This document shows positions 8,586-16,686 of a stretch of 64,000 nucleotides of DNA, in pieces. The notes under the pieces are model-generated. The model was not told the origin of the DNA. It saw only the letters and a list, made by a program, of their open reading frames with translations, and searched no databases. Each line of letters starts with the position of its first letter. Positions within the stretch are counted from its first letter, which is position 1. The DNA lies in assembly GCF_003751225.1 (NCBI RefSeq), contig NZ_RJKE01000001.1, forward strand, positions 6,262,001-6,326,000, given 5' to 3'. The DNA comes from Actinocorallia herbida. GTDB taxonomy: Bacteria > Actinomycetota > Actinomycetes > Streptosporangiales > Streptosporangiaceae. The translations under genes and the position numbers were made by a program.

Positions 8586-9484
8586 GCCGGCTCCAGGTAG
8601 GCGTTGGTGGTGGCCTCGCGCCAGATCTCGCCGTCGGGCAGGACGCCGTTGGCGGCGAGCCAGGCGGCGTAGGGCGCGTGCAGTTCCTCGCGCTGGACGC
8701 CCCAGACGCCGTCGTGCGTCCACGTCCCGGAGATCAGCGTGAGGGACCGTTCCAGGAGCTCCCGCTCGAAGTACGGGATGTAGCGCTCGAACGCCTCCAG
8801 TGCCAGCTCGGGCTTCTCCACGGCCGCCAGGTAGCCGCGCCGGGCCCCGGCGAGGAACGCCCGGACCAGGGCCGGGTCGCGGTCCAGGGTGGTGTCCGCG
8901 GCGCCCAGGACATAGCTATGGAAGCCGGGCGCGCCGATGGTGTCGACCGGCCAGTAGACGCCGGGCGTGCCGAACAGCACGTCCCACGCCCAGTAGTTGC
9001 CGAAGCTCGCGTCGGCGGCCCCGGCCTCCAGGTCGGCGACGGTCAGCTCGCGCAGGCCGCTGTCCACCACCTGGACGGCGTCGGGGTCTCCCCCGTCGGC
9101 GGCGACCAGGTGCCGGACCATGGCGGTGCCTCGCGGCGTCGGGTTGTAAGCGATCCGGCGGCCTTCGAGGTCGCGGGGGCGCTCGATCCCCGAACCCGCG
9201 TACGTGCGGATCGTCTCCATCGCGCGGTGGTTGATCGCGGCGAGGCCGGTGAGGCGCTCGCCCTGGGCGCGCCGGACGAACAGCCGGTTCACGGGGAACA
9301 CGGCGAAGGTCGTCTCGCCCCGGGCGAGGTAGGCCAGGGAGTCGCCGCGCGACGGGTCGGCCGAGGCCAGCTCGACGTCCAGGCCCGCGTCGGCGAACCA
9401 GCCCTGGGCGGCCGCCACGAACAGCCCGCCCGAGTTCGTCCAGGGGTGCAGGTATTCGAGGGCGACCCTGACGTGCGTGCTCAT
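8582..9484 (-). CDS. ABC substrate-binding protein, NMT1/THI5-like, no signal peptide
   Basis: A 300-residue periplasmic-binding-fold protein. The opening LEYLHPWTNSGGLFVAAAQGWFADAGLDVEL is typical of the THI5/NMT1/SsuA family, and GRRIAYNPTPRGTAMVRHLVAADGGDPD follows. It starts MSTHVRVALEY with no signal peptide or lipobox, so as annotated it would be cytosolic. It may therefore be an enzyme-like or sensing version rather than a second receptor. The start codon shares one base with the upstream receptor stop. Two binding proteins in one operon may widen substrate range. Confidence 0.85.
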   Translation of the reverse strand: MSTHVRVALEYLHPWTNSGGLFVAAAQGWFADAGLDVELASADPSRGDSLAYLARGETTFAVFPVNRLFVRRAQGERLTGLAAINHRAMETIRTYAGSGIERPRDLEGRRIAYNPTPRGTAMVRHLVAADGGDPDAVQVVDSGLRELTVADLEAGAADASFGNYWAWDVLFGTPGVYWPVDTIGAPGFHSYVLGAADTTLDRDPALVRAFLAGARRGYLAAVEKPELALEAFERYIPYFERELLERSLTLISGTWTHDGVWGVQREELHAPYAAWLAANGVLPDGEIWREATTNAYLEPA

Positions 9485-10527
9485 TACTGGGCCGCCTTGG
9501 GGAGGTAGTCGTTGGTGTAGTAGGTGGACCAGTCGGGCTTGGCGGTGAGGGGCTTGCCGTCCGCGTCGCTCAGCAGGCCGTTGTCGTAGAGGAAGTCGCC
9601 GTACGCCTCCCAGAACTCGGCGCTCTGGTGGCCGACGTCGCCGTCGGCGTCGCGCAGGTAGCCGCCGTCGGCGAGGGCCTGCTGGCTCTTCTCGACCAGT
9701 GAGGGGTCGGGGAACGCCGACTTCTCGGCCTCGACGAGGATGCCGGCCGCCTCCTTCGGATGGTCGGCCGCGTAGGCGTAGCCCTTCTGGACCGCCGCGA
9801 GGAACCCGCGCGCCTCGTCGCCGTTGGCGTCCAGGTACTTGCGGCTCGTCGCGAGCAGGTTGGAGTACTGGTCGGGGAAGCCGTAGTCCGTCAGCTCGAA
9901 GGTCTTGACGGGCTTGCCGGCGAGCTCGGCCTGGACGACCTCCCACGTCTTCACCGAGATGGTGAAGTCGGCGCGGCCGTTGTAGACGGCCTCGTAGGCG
10001 GAGGTGCTGAGGCTGACGTTCTTGAAGTCGCCCTTGCCGCCGTCGTTCTTGATGATGTGCTTGAGCTCGGGTCCCTCGTCGGGGGTGCCGAAGCCCGCGT
10101 AGGTCTTGCCGTCGAGGTCCTTCGGCGAGGCGATGTCGTCCCGGTCTGCGCGGACCGCGATGGCGTAGGTGCCCTTCTGGTTGGGCGCGAAGGCGGCGAC
10201 GACGTCGTGGCCGGCGGCCTGCGCGTAGGCGACGCCCGCCTGGTAGGAGTAGCCGAAGTCGGCGGTGCCCTGCTCGACGAGGGTCTCGGGGGCGGTCGAC
10301 GCGTAGGGGATGACCTTGAGGTCGATGCCCTCGTCGGCCAGGTAGCCGAGCTTGTCGGCGACGTACAGGCCGGTGTAGTCGGTGTTGGGCGACCAGCTGA
10401 GCGCGACGGTCACCTCGCTCGTCCCCTTCGCCGCGTCCCCTTCGGCCTTTCCGTCGGAGCCGCCGCAGGCGGAGACCGCCAGCAGGACCGTCGCCGCCAG
10501 CGCGGCCGCTCGCGCGGTTCGTCTCAT
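9484..10527 (-). CDS. ABC transporter substrate-binding lipoprotein
   Basis: A 347-residue secreted lipoprotein. The signal ends in the lipobox LAVSAC (Cys near residue 22). The mature part begins TSEVTVALSWSPNTDYTGLYVADKLGYLADEGID, characteristic of NMT1/SsuA-type receptors. ATG 10527 is chosen because GGAAGGA lies at good spacing; ATG 10536 would sit on top of that site. It is the first gene of the eight-gene minus-strand operon and would deliver substrate to the permease encoded at 6884-7672. Confidence 0.93.
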   Translation of the reverse strand: MRRTARAAALAATVLLAVSACGGSDGKAEGDAAKGTSEVTVALSWSPNTDYTGLYVADKLGYLADEGIDLKVIPYASTAPETLVEQGTADFGYSYQAGVAYAQAAGHDVVAAFAPNQKGTYAIAVRADRDDIASPKDLDGKTYAGFGTPDEGPELKHIIKNDGGKGDFKNVSLSTSAYEAVYNGRADFTISVKTWEVVQAELAGKPVKTFELTDYGFPDQYSNLLATSRKYLDANGDEARGFLAAVQKGYAYAADHPKEAAGILVEAEKSAFPDPSLVEKSQQALADGGYLRDADGDVGHQSAEFWEAYGDFLYDNGLLSDADGKPLTAKPDWSTYYTNDYLPKAAQ

Positions 10528-10583
10528 CTCAAACATCCTTCCACCAGGGCATACGCGACTTCGTAGGCCATACCGGGCGGAAT

Positions 10584-10618
10584 ACTATGGTGAACAAGTA
10601 GGAAAAGTCGAATTCGAC
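10584..10618 (-). promoter_or_regulatory. Probable operon promoter with 12-bp palindrome at the -35
   Basis: The perfect palindrome GTCGAATTCGAC lies at 10607-10618. On the minus strand it supplies a TTCGAC -35-like hexamer, followed after about 19 bases by TAGTAT (10582-10587). This fits a promoter for the binding-protein operon, with the palindrome as an operator for the divergent GntR protein. Confidence 0.4.
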
Positions 10619-10649
10619 GGTATCCGTGTGTATACGTTAGAGTCCACGG

Positions 10650-11267
10650 GTGATCTACGAGCGGTTGCGTGAGGACGTCCTGGCAGGCCGGTTCCCTTCG
10701 GGAGCCCCGCTTCTGGAGACGGTCCTGGCCGCCCAGTACGGCGTCTCCCGGACCCCCGTGCGCGAAGCCCTCACCCGGCTCGCGCAAGACGGCCTGCTCA
10801 AGCGCGCGGCGCGCGGCTACGAAGTCCGCGCGGGCACCCCGGAAGACGTCCTGGAGATCTACGAGGCCCGCATCGCCCTGGAAGGCCAGGCCGCCGCTTC
10901 CGCCGCCGAACGCCGCACCGACCTCGACCTCGTCCGGCTCCGCCACCTCCACGAAGAGGCCTCCGACCCCGCCACCGCCCGCGAAGCCAACTCCCGCTGG
11001 CACCGCGCCCTATGGCAGGCCGCCCACAACGCCACCATCGAGGCCCTCCTCACCCGCCTCACCGCCCAGCTCCGGATCTACGACCGCACCCCCCACGAGA
11101 CCCCCGAAGACCTCGCCCACACCCGCACCGAACACACCGCCCTCCTCGACGCCATAGCCGCCCGCGACCCCGCCACCGCCCGCACCACCGCCACCCACCA
11201 CCTCACCCGCTCCCGAGACCTCCGCCTCCAATCCTTCGCCCGAGAACTCCCCGACCAGCACCTCTGA
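10650..11267 (+). CDS. GntR-family regulator, FCD type
   Basis: A 205-residue FadR-like regulator. The winged helix holds GAPLLETVLAAQYGVSRTPVREALTRLAQDGLLKRAARGYEV, and the C-terminal all-helical FCD domain contains EIYEARIALEGQAAASAAERR and the metal-site-like His residues in HRALWQAAHN and HLTRSRD. It starts at GTG 10650, shortly after TATACGTTAG, so its mRNA probably has a very short leader. It is divergent from the sulfur-type operon and is its likely regulator. Confidence 0.9.
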   Translation: MIYERLREDVLAGRFPSGAPLLETVLAAQYGVSRTPVREALTRLAQDGLLKRAARGYEVRAGTPEDVLEIYEARIALEGQAAASAAERRTDLDLVRLRHLHEEASDPATAREANSRWHRALWQAAHNATIEALLTRLTAQLRIYDRTPHETPEDLAHTRTEHTALLDAIAARDPATARTTATHHLTRSRDLRLQSFARELPDQHL

Positions 11268-11327
11268 GCCCGGCCGCGGCTCCTCGTGGCGGGCCCGGTG
11301 GAGAGCCCCGATCCCGCTCCGACCTCG

Positions 11328-12674
11328 TCAGGCGAGGGGGAGGGTGACGTCTATGCGGGTGCCGGTGGGGGTGTCGGCGACGGTGGCGGTGCCCTGGTGG
11401 GCGTGGGCTATCTCGCGGACGATGGCGAGGCCGAGGCCGCTGCCGCCGGTGTCCTTGGTGCGGGAGGCGTCGAGGCGGGTGAAGCGTTCGAAGACGGCTT
11501 CGCGCATGTTCGGGGGGATGGAGTCGCCGTCGTTCTCTACCTGGAGGACGGCGTAGGGGCCGTCGGGGTGGATGCGGACGGTGACGTGGGAGGTGGCGTG
11601 GCGCAGGGCGTTGTCGAGGAGGTTGGTGAAAAGGCGGGCCAGGTTGAGGCGGGAGCCTTCGACATAAGTGGGGGTCCCTTCGAGGTCGATCCGGCCGTCG
11701 AGCCGGCGGCGGTCCAGTTCGTCCCGGACGAGGCGGGCCAGGTCGAGGCGCTCCTTGTCGCCGACCGCGCCGGAGTCCAGGCGGCTGAGCACGAGCAGGT
11801 CCTCGATGATCTCCTGGAGGCGGTCGACGCTGACCGTCAGGCGTTCCGCGGTCGAGGCCCAGTCGGTCTCGTCGGGGTGGAGCATGGCCCCGTCGAGTTC
11901 GGCGCGCATCGCCGTGACGGGGGTGCGGAGGTCATGGGAGGTGTTGGAGGTGAACTCGCGTTCACGGCGGAGCGAGGACTCGAGGCGGTCGAGCATCTCG
12001 TTCGCCGTCACCGCGAGCGCGCGCAGCTCGTCGTGGTGCGCGGGCAAGACGATCCGGCTGCCCAGCGCGCGGCCGCCCGCGACGGACGCGCCGATGTCCC
12101 GCGCGGCCCTGCGGATGTGCTCGACGGGCCTGAGCGCGCGGCCGACGACGAGGGCCGTGCCGAGGGCGGTGAGGCAGAGCAGGAACAGGCTCCCGATGGC
12201 GAGCTGGGCGAGGAACCCGTCGCTGATGTACCAGGGCACGGTGTCGTCGAAGGAGTAGACGTACCAGTCGCCGTCGGGCTCGTAGACCCGGAACACCACG
12301 ACGATCTTGCAGTCGGGCATGCCGGGCATGTCGCACCGGACCCCGGTGCCCGTCGTGTCGTCGGCCGGGGGGATCAGATCCGACAGCCGCTCCTGCGCCG
12401 AGAGGGTGCCCGTGCCCGCGGCGACCACGCCCTTGGCGTCGATGACCTGGATGGTGCCCTCTTCGGCGACCTTCGGCGGGATCACCCGCGGCAGGTCGGC
12501 CCGCTTGATCAGGTGGACGGTCTTGAGCGCGGCGCCCTGGGCCCTCTCGATCTGGTGGGTGACGGCCTGGCCGTGGTTGACCAGCGTCAGCAGGGACGAG
12601 GCGACGACGCAGAGGACCGCCATCACGGCGGTGGCGATGACGGTGAGGCGCGTCCGGATCGACCAGGTGTTCAT
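11328..12674 (-). CDS. Orphan sensor histidine kinase
   Basis: A 448-residue membrane sensor kinase. It has an N-terminal membrane segment (about residues 9-31), an extracytoplasmic domain of about 125 residues with CDMPGMPDC (a possible disulfide or metal site), a second membrane segment (about 155-178) and a HAMP region. The phosphoacceptor His247 lies in SNTSHDLRTPV, followed by ATPase motifs NLLDNALRHA and TGGSGLGLAIVREI. No response regulator gene adjoins it on either side, so its partner is encoded elsewhere. The ribosome site is weak. Confidence 0.92.
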   Translation of the reverse strand: MNTWSIRTRLTVIATAVMAVLCVVASSLLTLVNHGQAVTHQIERAQGAALKTVHLIKRADLPRVIPPKVAEEGTIQVIDAKGVVAAGTGTLSAQERLSDLIPPADDTTGTGVRCDMPGMPDCKIVVVFRVYEPDGDWYVYSFDDTVPWYISDGFLAQLAIGSLFLLCLTALGTALVVGRALRPVEHIRRAARDIGASVAGGRALGSRIVLPAHHDELRALAVTANEMLDRLESSLRREREFTSNTSHDLRTPVTAMRAELDGAMLHPDETDWASTAERLTVSVDRLQEIIEDLLVLSRLDSGAVGDKERLDLARLVRDELDRRRLDGRIDLEGTPTYVEGSRLNLARLFTNLLDNALRHATSHVTVRIHPDGPYAVLQVENDGDSIPPNMREAVFERFTRLDASRTKDTGGSGLGLAIVREIAHAHQGTATVADTPTGTRIDVTLPLA

Positions 12675-12935
12675 CGCGGGTCCCGGCCGGGCGCACGAAG
12701 CACCGCACGCGGCGGACCGAGCGCGCAGGGTCGTCGGCCGACCGCGGAATCCGGCACCTTCCCCCTCCCCGACGTGCGCGATGCGCTTACTGACGCGGCA
12801 TCTGCCCTGCTGAGGGGGTATTGCCACGTACGCGTCCACACGAAGACCCGAACGGGTCAAATTCCCGGCAAGTCTGCCTGTGGACCTTACGCGGGGTCCG
12901 CTCTAGGCTCGCGGCCAACGAGGCGGGAGGCGGCG

Positions 12936-13826
12936 GTGGACGACCCCGAGGGCTGGCGGACCGAACCTCTGGCGGGCGGCGGACCGGACCGCGAGCCGCC
13001 GCGATGGCTGCGCCTCGCCCGCTCCCTGGCGGAATCGCGCGGTGTGCGGGCGCTCGGCGCCGCGGTCACGTGCGCCGTGGTCGCCGGACTCGCCTTCCGG
13101 GTCCTCGACGTCCCGGACCGCCCCACCGAACAGGAACGGCCGACCGGGCCCGTCGCGAAACTCTCGCCCGGCGTCGGCAGGCTGTGGCACGGCGACACCT
13201 GGTACGCGAGCGACACCCTCGTCCCCGACCTCGACGGCATCCCGCCCACTGCCGACCCCGCAGCGCGCGCGCTGGCGATCCTGGGCCACGCGGCGCCCGG
13301 GGCGCGGACCGCGAGCCTGTTCACGCTCCTCGCGCTGGACGCGCCGATCAGGGTGGAGGGCGTCCGCGTCGACCACCTCCGGTGCGAGGCCCCGGTCGCG
13401 GGCACCCTCCTCGTCACGCATGCCGGAGGCGCCGGAACCGGCGAGCCCGTCGTCGGGCTCACCGTCGATCTCGACGCCCCGGAGCCGTCGGCGACGCGCC
13501 TGGACTCCCCGGGCACGCCCTTCCCCGGCCTGCCCCTGGACGCCTTCCAGGCGCACAGGTTCGAGGTCGTCTTCACCTCGGCCCGGCACTGCCGCTTCCT
13601 CGCCCGGCTCGTCGTCTCCTCGCGGGGCCGGACGTCCGCCCTCGACCTGTCGAGCGAGACCCGCCCCGAGGCGGCCGCCCCGATCGGCTTCGAGGTGACC
13701 GGCCCCGCCGCGCGCTACGAAAACGCCTACGCCGTCGTCGGGGAGGGCGAGAAGGCCCGGATCGCCCGGCGGGATCCGCGCACGATCACCGTCGCGGACG
13801 GCGACCTCGTCCTTCCCGCTCCCTGA
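12936..13826 (+). CDS. Membrane-anchored hypothetical protein
   Basis: A 296-residue protein of unknown function. It has a short Pro- and Arg-rich N-terminus, one membrane segment at about residues 35-52 (VRALGAAVTCAVVAGLAFRVL), and an extracytoplasmic beta-rich domain with two Cys residues (LRCEAPV and ARHCRFL) that could form a disulfide. GGGAGG at 12925-12930 precedes GTG 12936. It is divergent from the orphan histidine kinase across 260 bases, so a sensing or envelope role alongside the kinase is possible but unproven. Confidence 0.75.
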   Translation: MDDPEGWRTEPLAGGGPDREPPRWLRLARSLAESRGVRALGAAVTCAVVAGLAFRVLDVPDRPTEQERPTGPVAKLSPGVGRLWHGDTWYASDTLVPDLDGIPPTADPAARALAILGHAAPGARTASLFTLLALDAPIRVEGVRVDHLRCEAPVAGTLLVTHAGGAGTGEPVVGLTVDLDAPEPSATRLDSPGTPFPGLPLDAFQAHRFEVVFTSARHCRFLARLVVSSRGRTSALDLSSETRPEAAAPIGFEVTGPAARYENAYAVVGEGEKARIARRDPRTITVADGDLVLPAP

Positions 13827-13844
13827 GCGCGGGACTCCCGGGCG

Positions 13845-14456
13845 TCAGGGTCCGGCGGGGGTGCGGGCCGCGGTGAGGGCGCGGACGGTCTCCACGAGGG
13901 TGGCGCGGCGGCGGTCCAGGGCGATCTCCTGGTCCTGCTCGTCGAGGACCAGGCGGCAGAGCTGGGGGACGGCGAAGTTCCAGGCCACGAGGCCGAGCAG
14001 GGTGAACATCCAGTCCTGGGCGGCCCGGGTGCGGGGCTCGCCTTCGGGGAAGGCGTCGGCGGCTCCGCCCTCGACGAGGTCGTTGACGACGGCGACGTAG
14101 CCCTCGCGGCGTTCGGCCTCACCGACGACGGGTCCGCCGGCGGTCTCCAGGGCCTCCCACAGGAGCAGGCGGATCAGGTCGGGGTGCTCGCGGTACCAGT
14201 CGAAGAGCTGGCCGACGCTCTCCCCCGCGGCCGCCGGGTCGAGGAGGTCGGCGTGGCACACCTCGTCGACCTTGGCCTGGACGACGCTGCCGAACAGCGC
14301 CTCCTTGTTGCCGAAGTACAGGTAGATCGCCTGCTTGTTGGCCTTGGCGGCGGTCGCGATGCGGTCGACGCGCGCGCCGGCGAGGCCGTGCGCGGCGAAC
14401 TCCGCCGAGGCCGCCAGGAAGATGCGGCGGCGGGTCTCCTCGGCGTCGTAGCTCAT
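13845..14456 (-). CDS. TetR-family regulator
   Basis: A 203-residue TetR protein. The DNA-binding domain reads FAAHGLAGARVDRIATAAKANKQAIYLYFGNKEALFGSVV; the C-terminal domain resembles the group with WEALETAGGPV and LLGLVAWNFAVPQL. ATG 14456 places the start just after the operator region. It is divergent from an SDR gene and is flanked by two copies of an AACC-N4-GGTT operator, so it very probably represses both genes. Confidence 0.93.
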   Translation of the reverse strand: MSYDAEETRRRIFLAASAEFAAHGLAGARVDRIATAAKANKQAIYLYFGNKEALFGSVVQAKVDEVCHADLLDPAAAGESVGQLFDWYREHPDLIRLLLWEALETAGGPVVGEAERREGYVAVVNDLVEGGAADAFPEGEPRTRAAQDWMFTLLGLVAWNFAVPQLCRLVLDEQDQEIALDRRRATLVETVRALTAARTPAGP

Positions 14457-14463
14457 GCCGAAA

Positions 14464-14531
14464 GAATAAACCATCCGGTTGACATTTCGCCTGAGCGGGT
14501 CCAAGGTTTAAACCAACCGGATGGTTTATTC
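14464..14531. promoter_or_regulatory. Duplicated TetR operators between tetR and SDR genes
   Basis: GAATAAACCATCCGGTT (14464-14480) is perfectly mirrored by AACCGGATGGTTTATTC (14515-14531). Each arm contains its own dyad AACC-N4-GGTT. A further perfect palindrome, GGTTTAAACC, lies at 14505-14514. The right copy runs into the SDR ribosome site AGGAGG (14532-14537), so binding would block both genes. Confidence 0.75.
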
Positions 14532-14544
14532 AGGAGGAACTTCC

Positions 14545-15333
14545 ATGAGCGTCACCGCACTCGCGCCCGCCCCCGTCCGCTCCCCGCTGCCCGACGGCCT
14601 GGCCGGCTCGACCGTCGTCGTCCTCGGCGGCACCTCGGGCATCGGCCTCGCCGCCGGGCGCCTCCTGCACGGGGTCGGCGCCCGCGTCGTCCTCGTCGGC
14701 CGCGACCGGAACCGGCTGGACTCCGCCGTCGCGGAGGTCTCCGCCGGAGACGCGGCGGGCACCGTCCTCGGCGCGACCGCGGACGCCGCCGACGAGGACG
14801 CCGTCCGCGCCGTCTTCGACCTGGCGGGCCGGGTGGACCACGTCCTGCTCACGGCGGGCAGCCTCACCGGAGGCGGCCCGCTGGAGACGCTGACCGCCGA
14901 AAGCGTCCGCGCCGCCTTCGACGGCCGGGTCTGGGCCGCGCTCGCCGCCGCGCGGGTGGCCGCCGAACGCCTGCCCGCGGGCGGCTCGATCACCCTGACC
15001 TCGGGTCTGTTCACCATCCGGCCCATCCCGGGCGTGAGCGGCGCCGCCGCCGCGATCGGCGGTGTCGAGACCCTGGCCCCCGCCCTCGCCGTCGAACTCG
15101 CCCCGCGCCGCCTGCGCGTCAACGCCGTCCGCTACGGCTCGTTCGACACCCCGCTCATGCGCACCCTCGGCGGCCTCCCCACCGACGAGGCCATCGCCGC
15201 CGCCGGCAGCACCACCCCCCTGGGCCGCTACGGCACCCCCGAAGAGGCCGCGGCCGCCGCCATCCTCCTCATGTCCAACACCTACATCACCGGCCAGATC
15301 CTCACCATCGACGGCGCCCAAAGCCTCGCCTGA
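14545..15333 (+). CDS. SDR-family oxidoreductase with atypical active site
   Basis: A 262-residue SDR with the cofactor motif GGTSGIGLAAGRLL near residue 32 and the tail TYITGQILTIDGAQSLA typical of classical SDRs. The usual YxxxK is replaced by GVSGAAAAIGG between the Ser region (ITLTSGLF) and VELAPRRLRVN, as in a clade of SDRs without the Tyr/Lys pair. ATG 14545 follows AGGAGG at good spacing. It is divergent from and presumably repressed by the TetR gene. Confidence 0.88.
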   Translation: MSVTALAPAPVRSPLPDGLAGSTVVVLGGTSGIGLAAGRLLHGVGARVVLVGRDRNRLDSAVAEVSAGDAAGTVLGATADAADEDAVRAVFDLAGRVDHVLLTAGSLTGGGPLETLTAESVRAAFDGRVWAALAAARVAAERLPAGGSITLTSGLFTIRPIPGVSGAAAAIGGVETLAPALAVELAPRRLRVNAVRYGSFDTPLMRTLGGLPTDEAIAAAGSTTPLGRYGTPEEAAAAAILLMSNTYITGQILTIDGAQSLA

Positions 15334-15429
15334 TCGCCCGGACGACGGGGCGGGGGACCCGCCGAGGTTCCCCGTCCCCGGAAGGCCGACGACCGGAGAA
15401 GGTCGGATTAGCGGGTCGTGGGCCTCGCG

Positions 15430-15789
15430 TCAGAGGGGGGAGGCGAGGTGGTGGGCGGCCAGGGCCGCGAGGAGGCCTGCGGTGATGGTGGTGAGGGTGT
15501 AGGTGGTGGCGCGGAGGGGGAGGCGGTCGGCGGTGGCGAGGCGGTAGGTGTCGTAGGAGAAGGTGGAGTAGGTGGTGAGGGCGCCGCAGACGCCGGTGGC
15601 GGCGAAGGACATGACGCCGTCGTTCGGGGAGAGGGCGAGGAGGAGGCCCAGGAGGGCGGAGCCCGTGACGTTGACGGTGAAGGTGGCCCAGGGGAAGGCG
15701 GGGGCGTATCGGTAGTGGATGAGGCGGTCGGTGAGGTAGCGGAGGAGGGCGCCCAGGGAGCCGCCCAGGGCCACCAGGAGGAGGGTCAT
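15430..15789 (-). CDS. crcB: Fluoride channel subunit CrcB/Fluc
   Basis: A 119-residue membrane protein with four hydrophobic helices. Fluc marks are GGSLGALLRYLTDR at the N-terminus, NVTGSALLG in helix 2 and GVCGALTTYSTFSYDTYRL around residue 70. It forms a dual-topology dimeric channel that exports fluoride. The start codon overlaps the end of the second crcB gene (ATGA), so the pair is co-translated and probably forms a heterodimer, as in many Gram-positive bacteria. Confidence 0.95.
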   Translation of the reverse strand: MTLLLVALGGSLGALLRYLTDRLIHYRYAPAFPWATFTVNVTGSALLGLLLALSPNDGVMSFAATGVCGALTTYSTFSYDTYRLATADRLPLRATTYTLTTITAGLLAALAAHHLASPL

Positions 15790-16202
15790 CGGCGTAGGGC
15801 CGCTCGGGCGAGTCGGACTCCTACGGCCACCGCCAGCAGAGCCGCCACCGGGGTGAGAACCAGGTAGGCGAGGGCCTCTGCGCCGGGGAGGTCCAGGGCG
15901 TCGGCGACGTAGGTGGAGAAGGTGGTATAGCCGCCCAGGACGCCTACGCCCAGGAAGGGCCTGGTGAGTTCGGGGAGGGCGGGCAGGTCGGTGACCAGGG
16001 CCATGAGGACGCCCATGAGGAGGCCGCCGCTCAGGTTGACGCCGAAGATGGCCCAGGCGGAGGCGGTCTCGGGGAAGAGGCCGACCAGGGCCCAGCGGGC
16101 GACCGCGCCGAGTGCGCCGCCCAAGGCGACGACGCCCAGGACGGCCGGGCGGAGTTCGTCCCGTGCGCGCGCTCGCAGCAGACGCCTTTCGTCCTCGGTC
16201 AC
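15786..16202 (-). CDS. crcB: Fluoride channel subunit CrcB/Fluc, second copy
   Basis: A 138-residue paralogue of the adjacent gene, with GGALGAVARWALVGL, NLSGGLLMGVL and the channel signature GVLGGYTTFSTYVADAL. It starts at GTG 16202 and carries an Arg-rich cytosolic N-terminus of about 20 residues. The pair would give fluoride resistance. There is no room for a fluoride riboswitch upstream: the DUF3291 gene ends 10 bases before this start, so the pair may be transcribed from further upstream. Confidence 0.94.
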   Translation of the reverse strand: MTEDERRLLRARARDELRPAVLGVVALGGALGAVARWALVGLFPETASAWAIFGVNLSGGLLMGVLMALVTDLPALPELTRPFLGVGVLGGYTTFSTYVADALDLPGAEALAYLVLTPVAALLAVAVGVRLARAALRR

Positions 16203-16211
16203 GGGCCGAGT

Positions 16212-16673
16212 CTAGGAGACGGAGATCCTCGGGGACGGGGCCGGGCAACGGTCGCGGAAGGTGAACGCCTCAGGTGACGGCCCATGCGCCCGCAGGTGCT
16301 CCAGCCGGGAGACCGCCTCCTCGGGGGTGGGCCGGTGGCCGTCGGGGACCCACCACAGGGCGACGGCGGGCTCGCCGAGGTGTTCGAACCACTCCCTGCG
16401 GCGGCGGAGGAACTCCAGGTGGGCGGTCCGGTAGGTGAAGTCGAAGAGGGACTCCACGGACTCCCAGGTGGCGAGGTTGATCATCATGAGGTCGTCCTCG
16501 TAGGGGCGAAGCGAGGTCGCGTCCTCCCCTGACTCGTCGACGAGCCGCCAGACGAACCCGGGCGAGGAGTCGGCGAGCGCGTTGACGGGTTCGAGCCCGG
16601 CCATGAAGGCGGCCAGGACCGGTGAGTCGGTCGGGGCGAGGGCACGGGCGACATTGACGACGGCGATCTGCAT
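16212..16673 (-). CDS. DUF3291 family protein
   Basis: A 153-residue protein whose opening MQIAVVNVARAL, then FMAGLEPVNALADSSPGFVWRL and ATWESVESLFDFTYRTAHLEF, match DUF3291, a dimeric alpha-beta-barrel-like family of unknown function related to small monooxygenases. The start at 16673 is preferred over 16697 because family members begin near this motif. Its upstream region lies in the end of the regulator gene and contains a copy of that regulator's putative operator. Confidence 0.88.
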   Translation of the reverse strand: MQIAVVNVARALAPTDSPVLAAFMAGLEPVNALADSSPGFVWRLVDESGEDATSLRPYEDDLMMINLATWESVESLFDFTYRTAHLEFLRRRREWFEHLGEPAVALWWVPDGHRPTPEEAVSRLEHLRAHGPSPEAFTFRDRCPAPSPRISVS

Positions 16674-16686
16674 GGGTCCCAATATG

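Noticed and set aside
16203-16290. Fluoride riboswitch before the crcB pair
   Set aside because: Only about 10 bases separate the upstream gene from crcB, and no crcB-motif pseudoknot sequence is seen.
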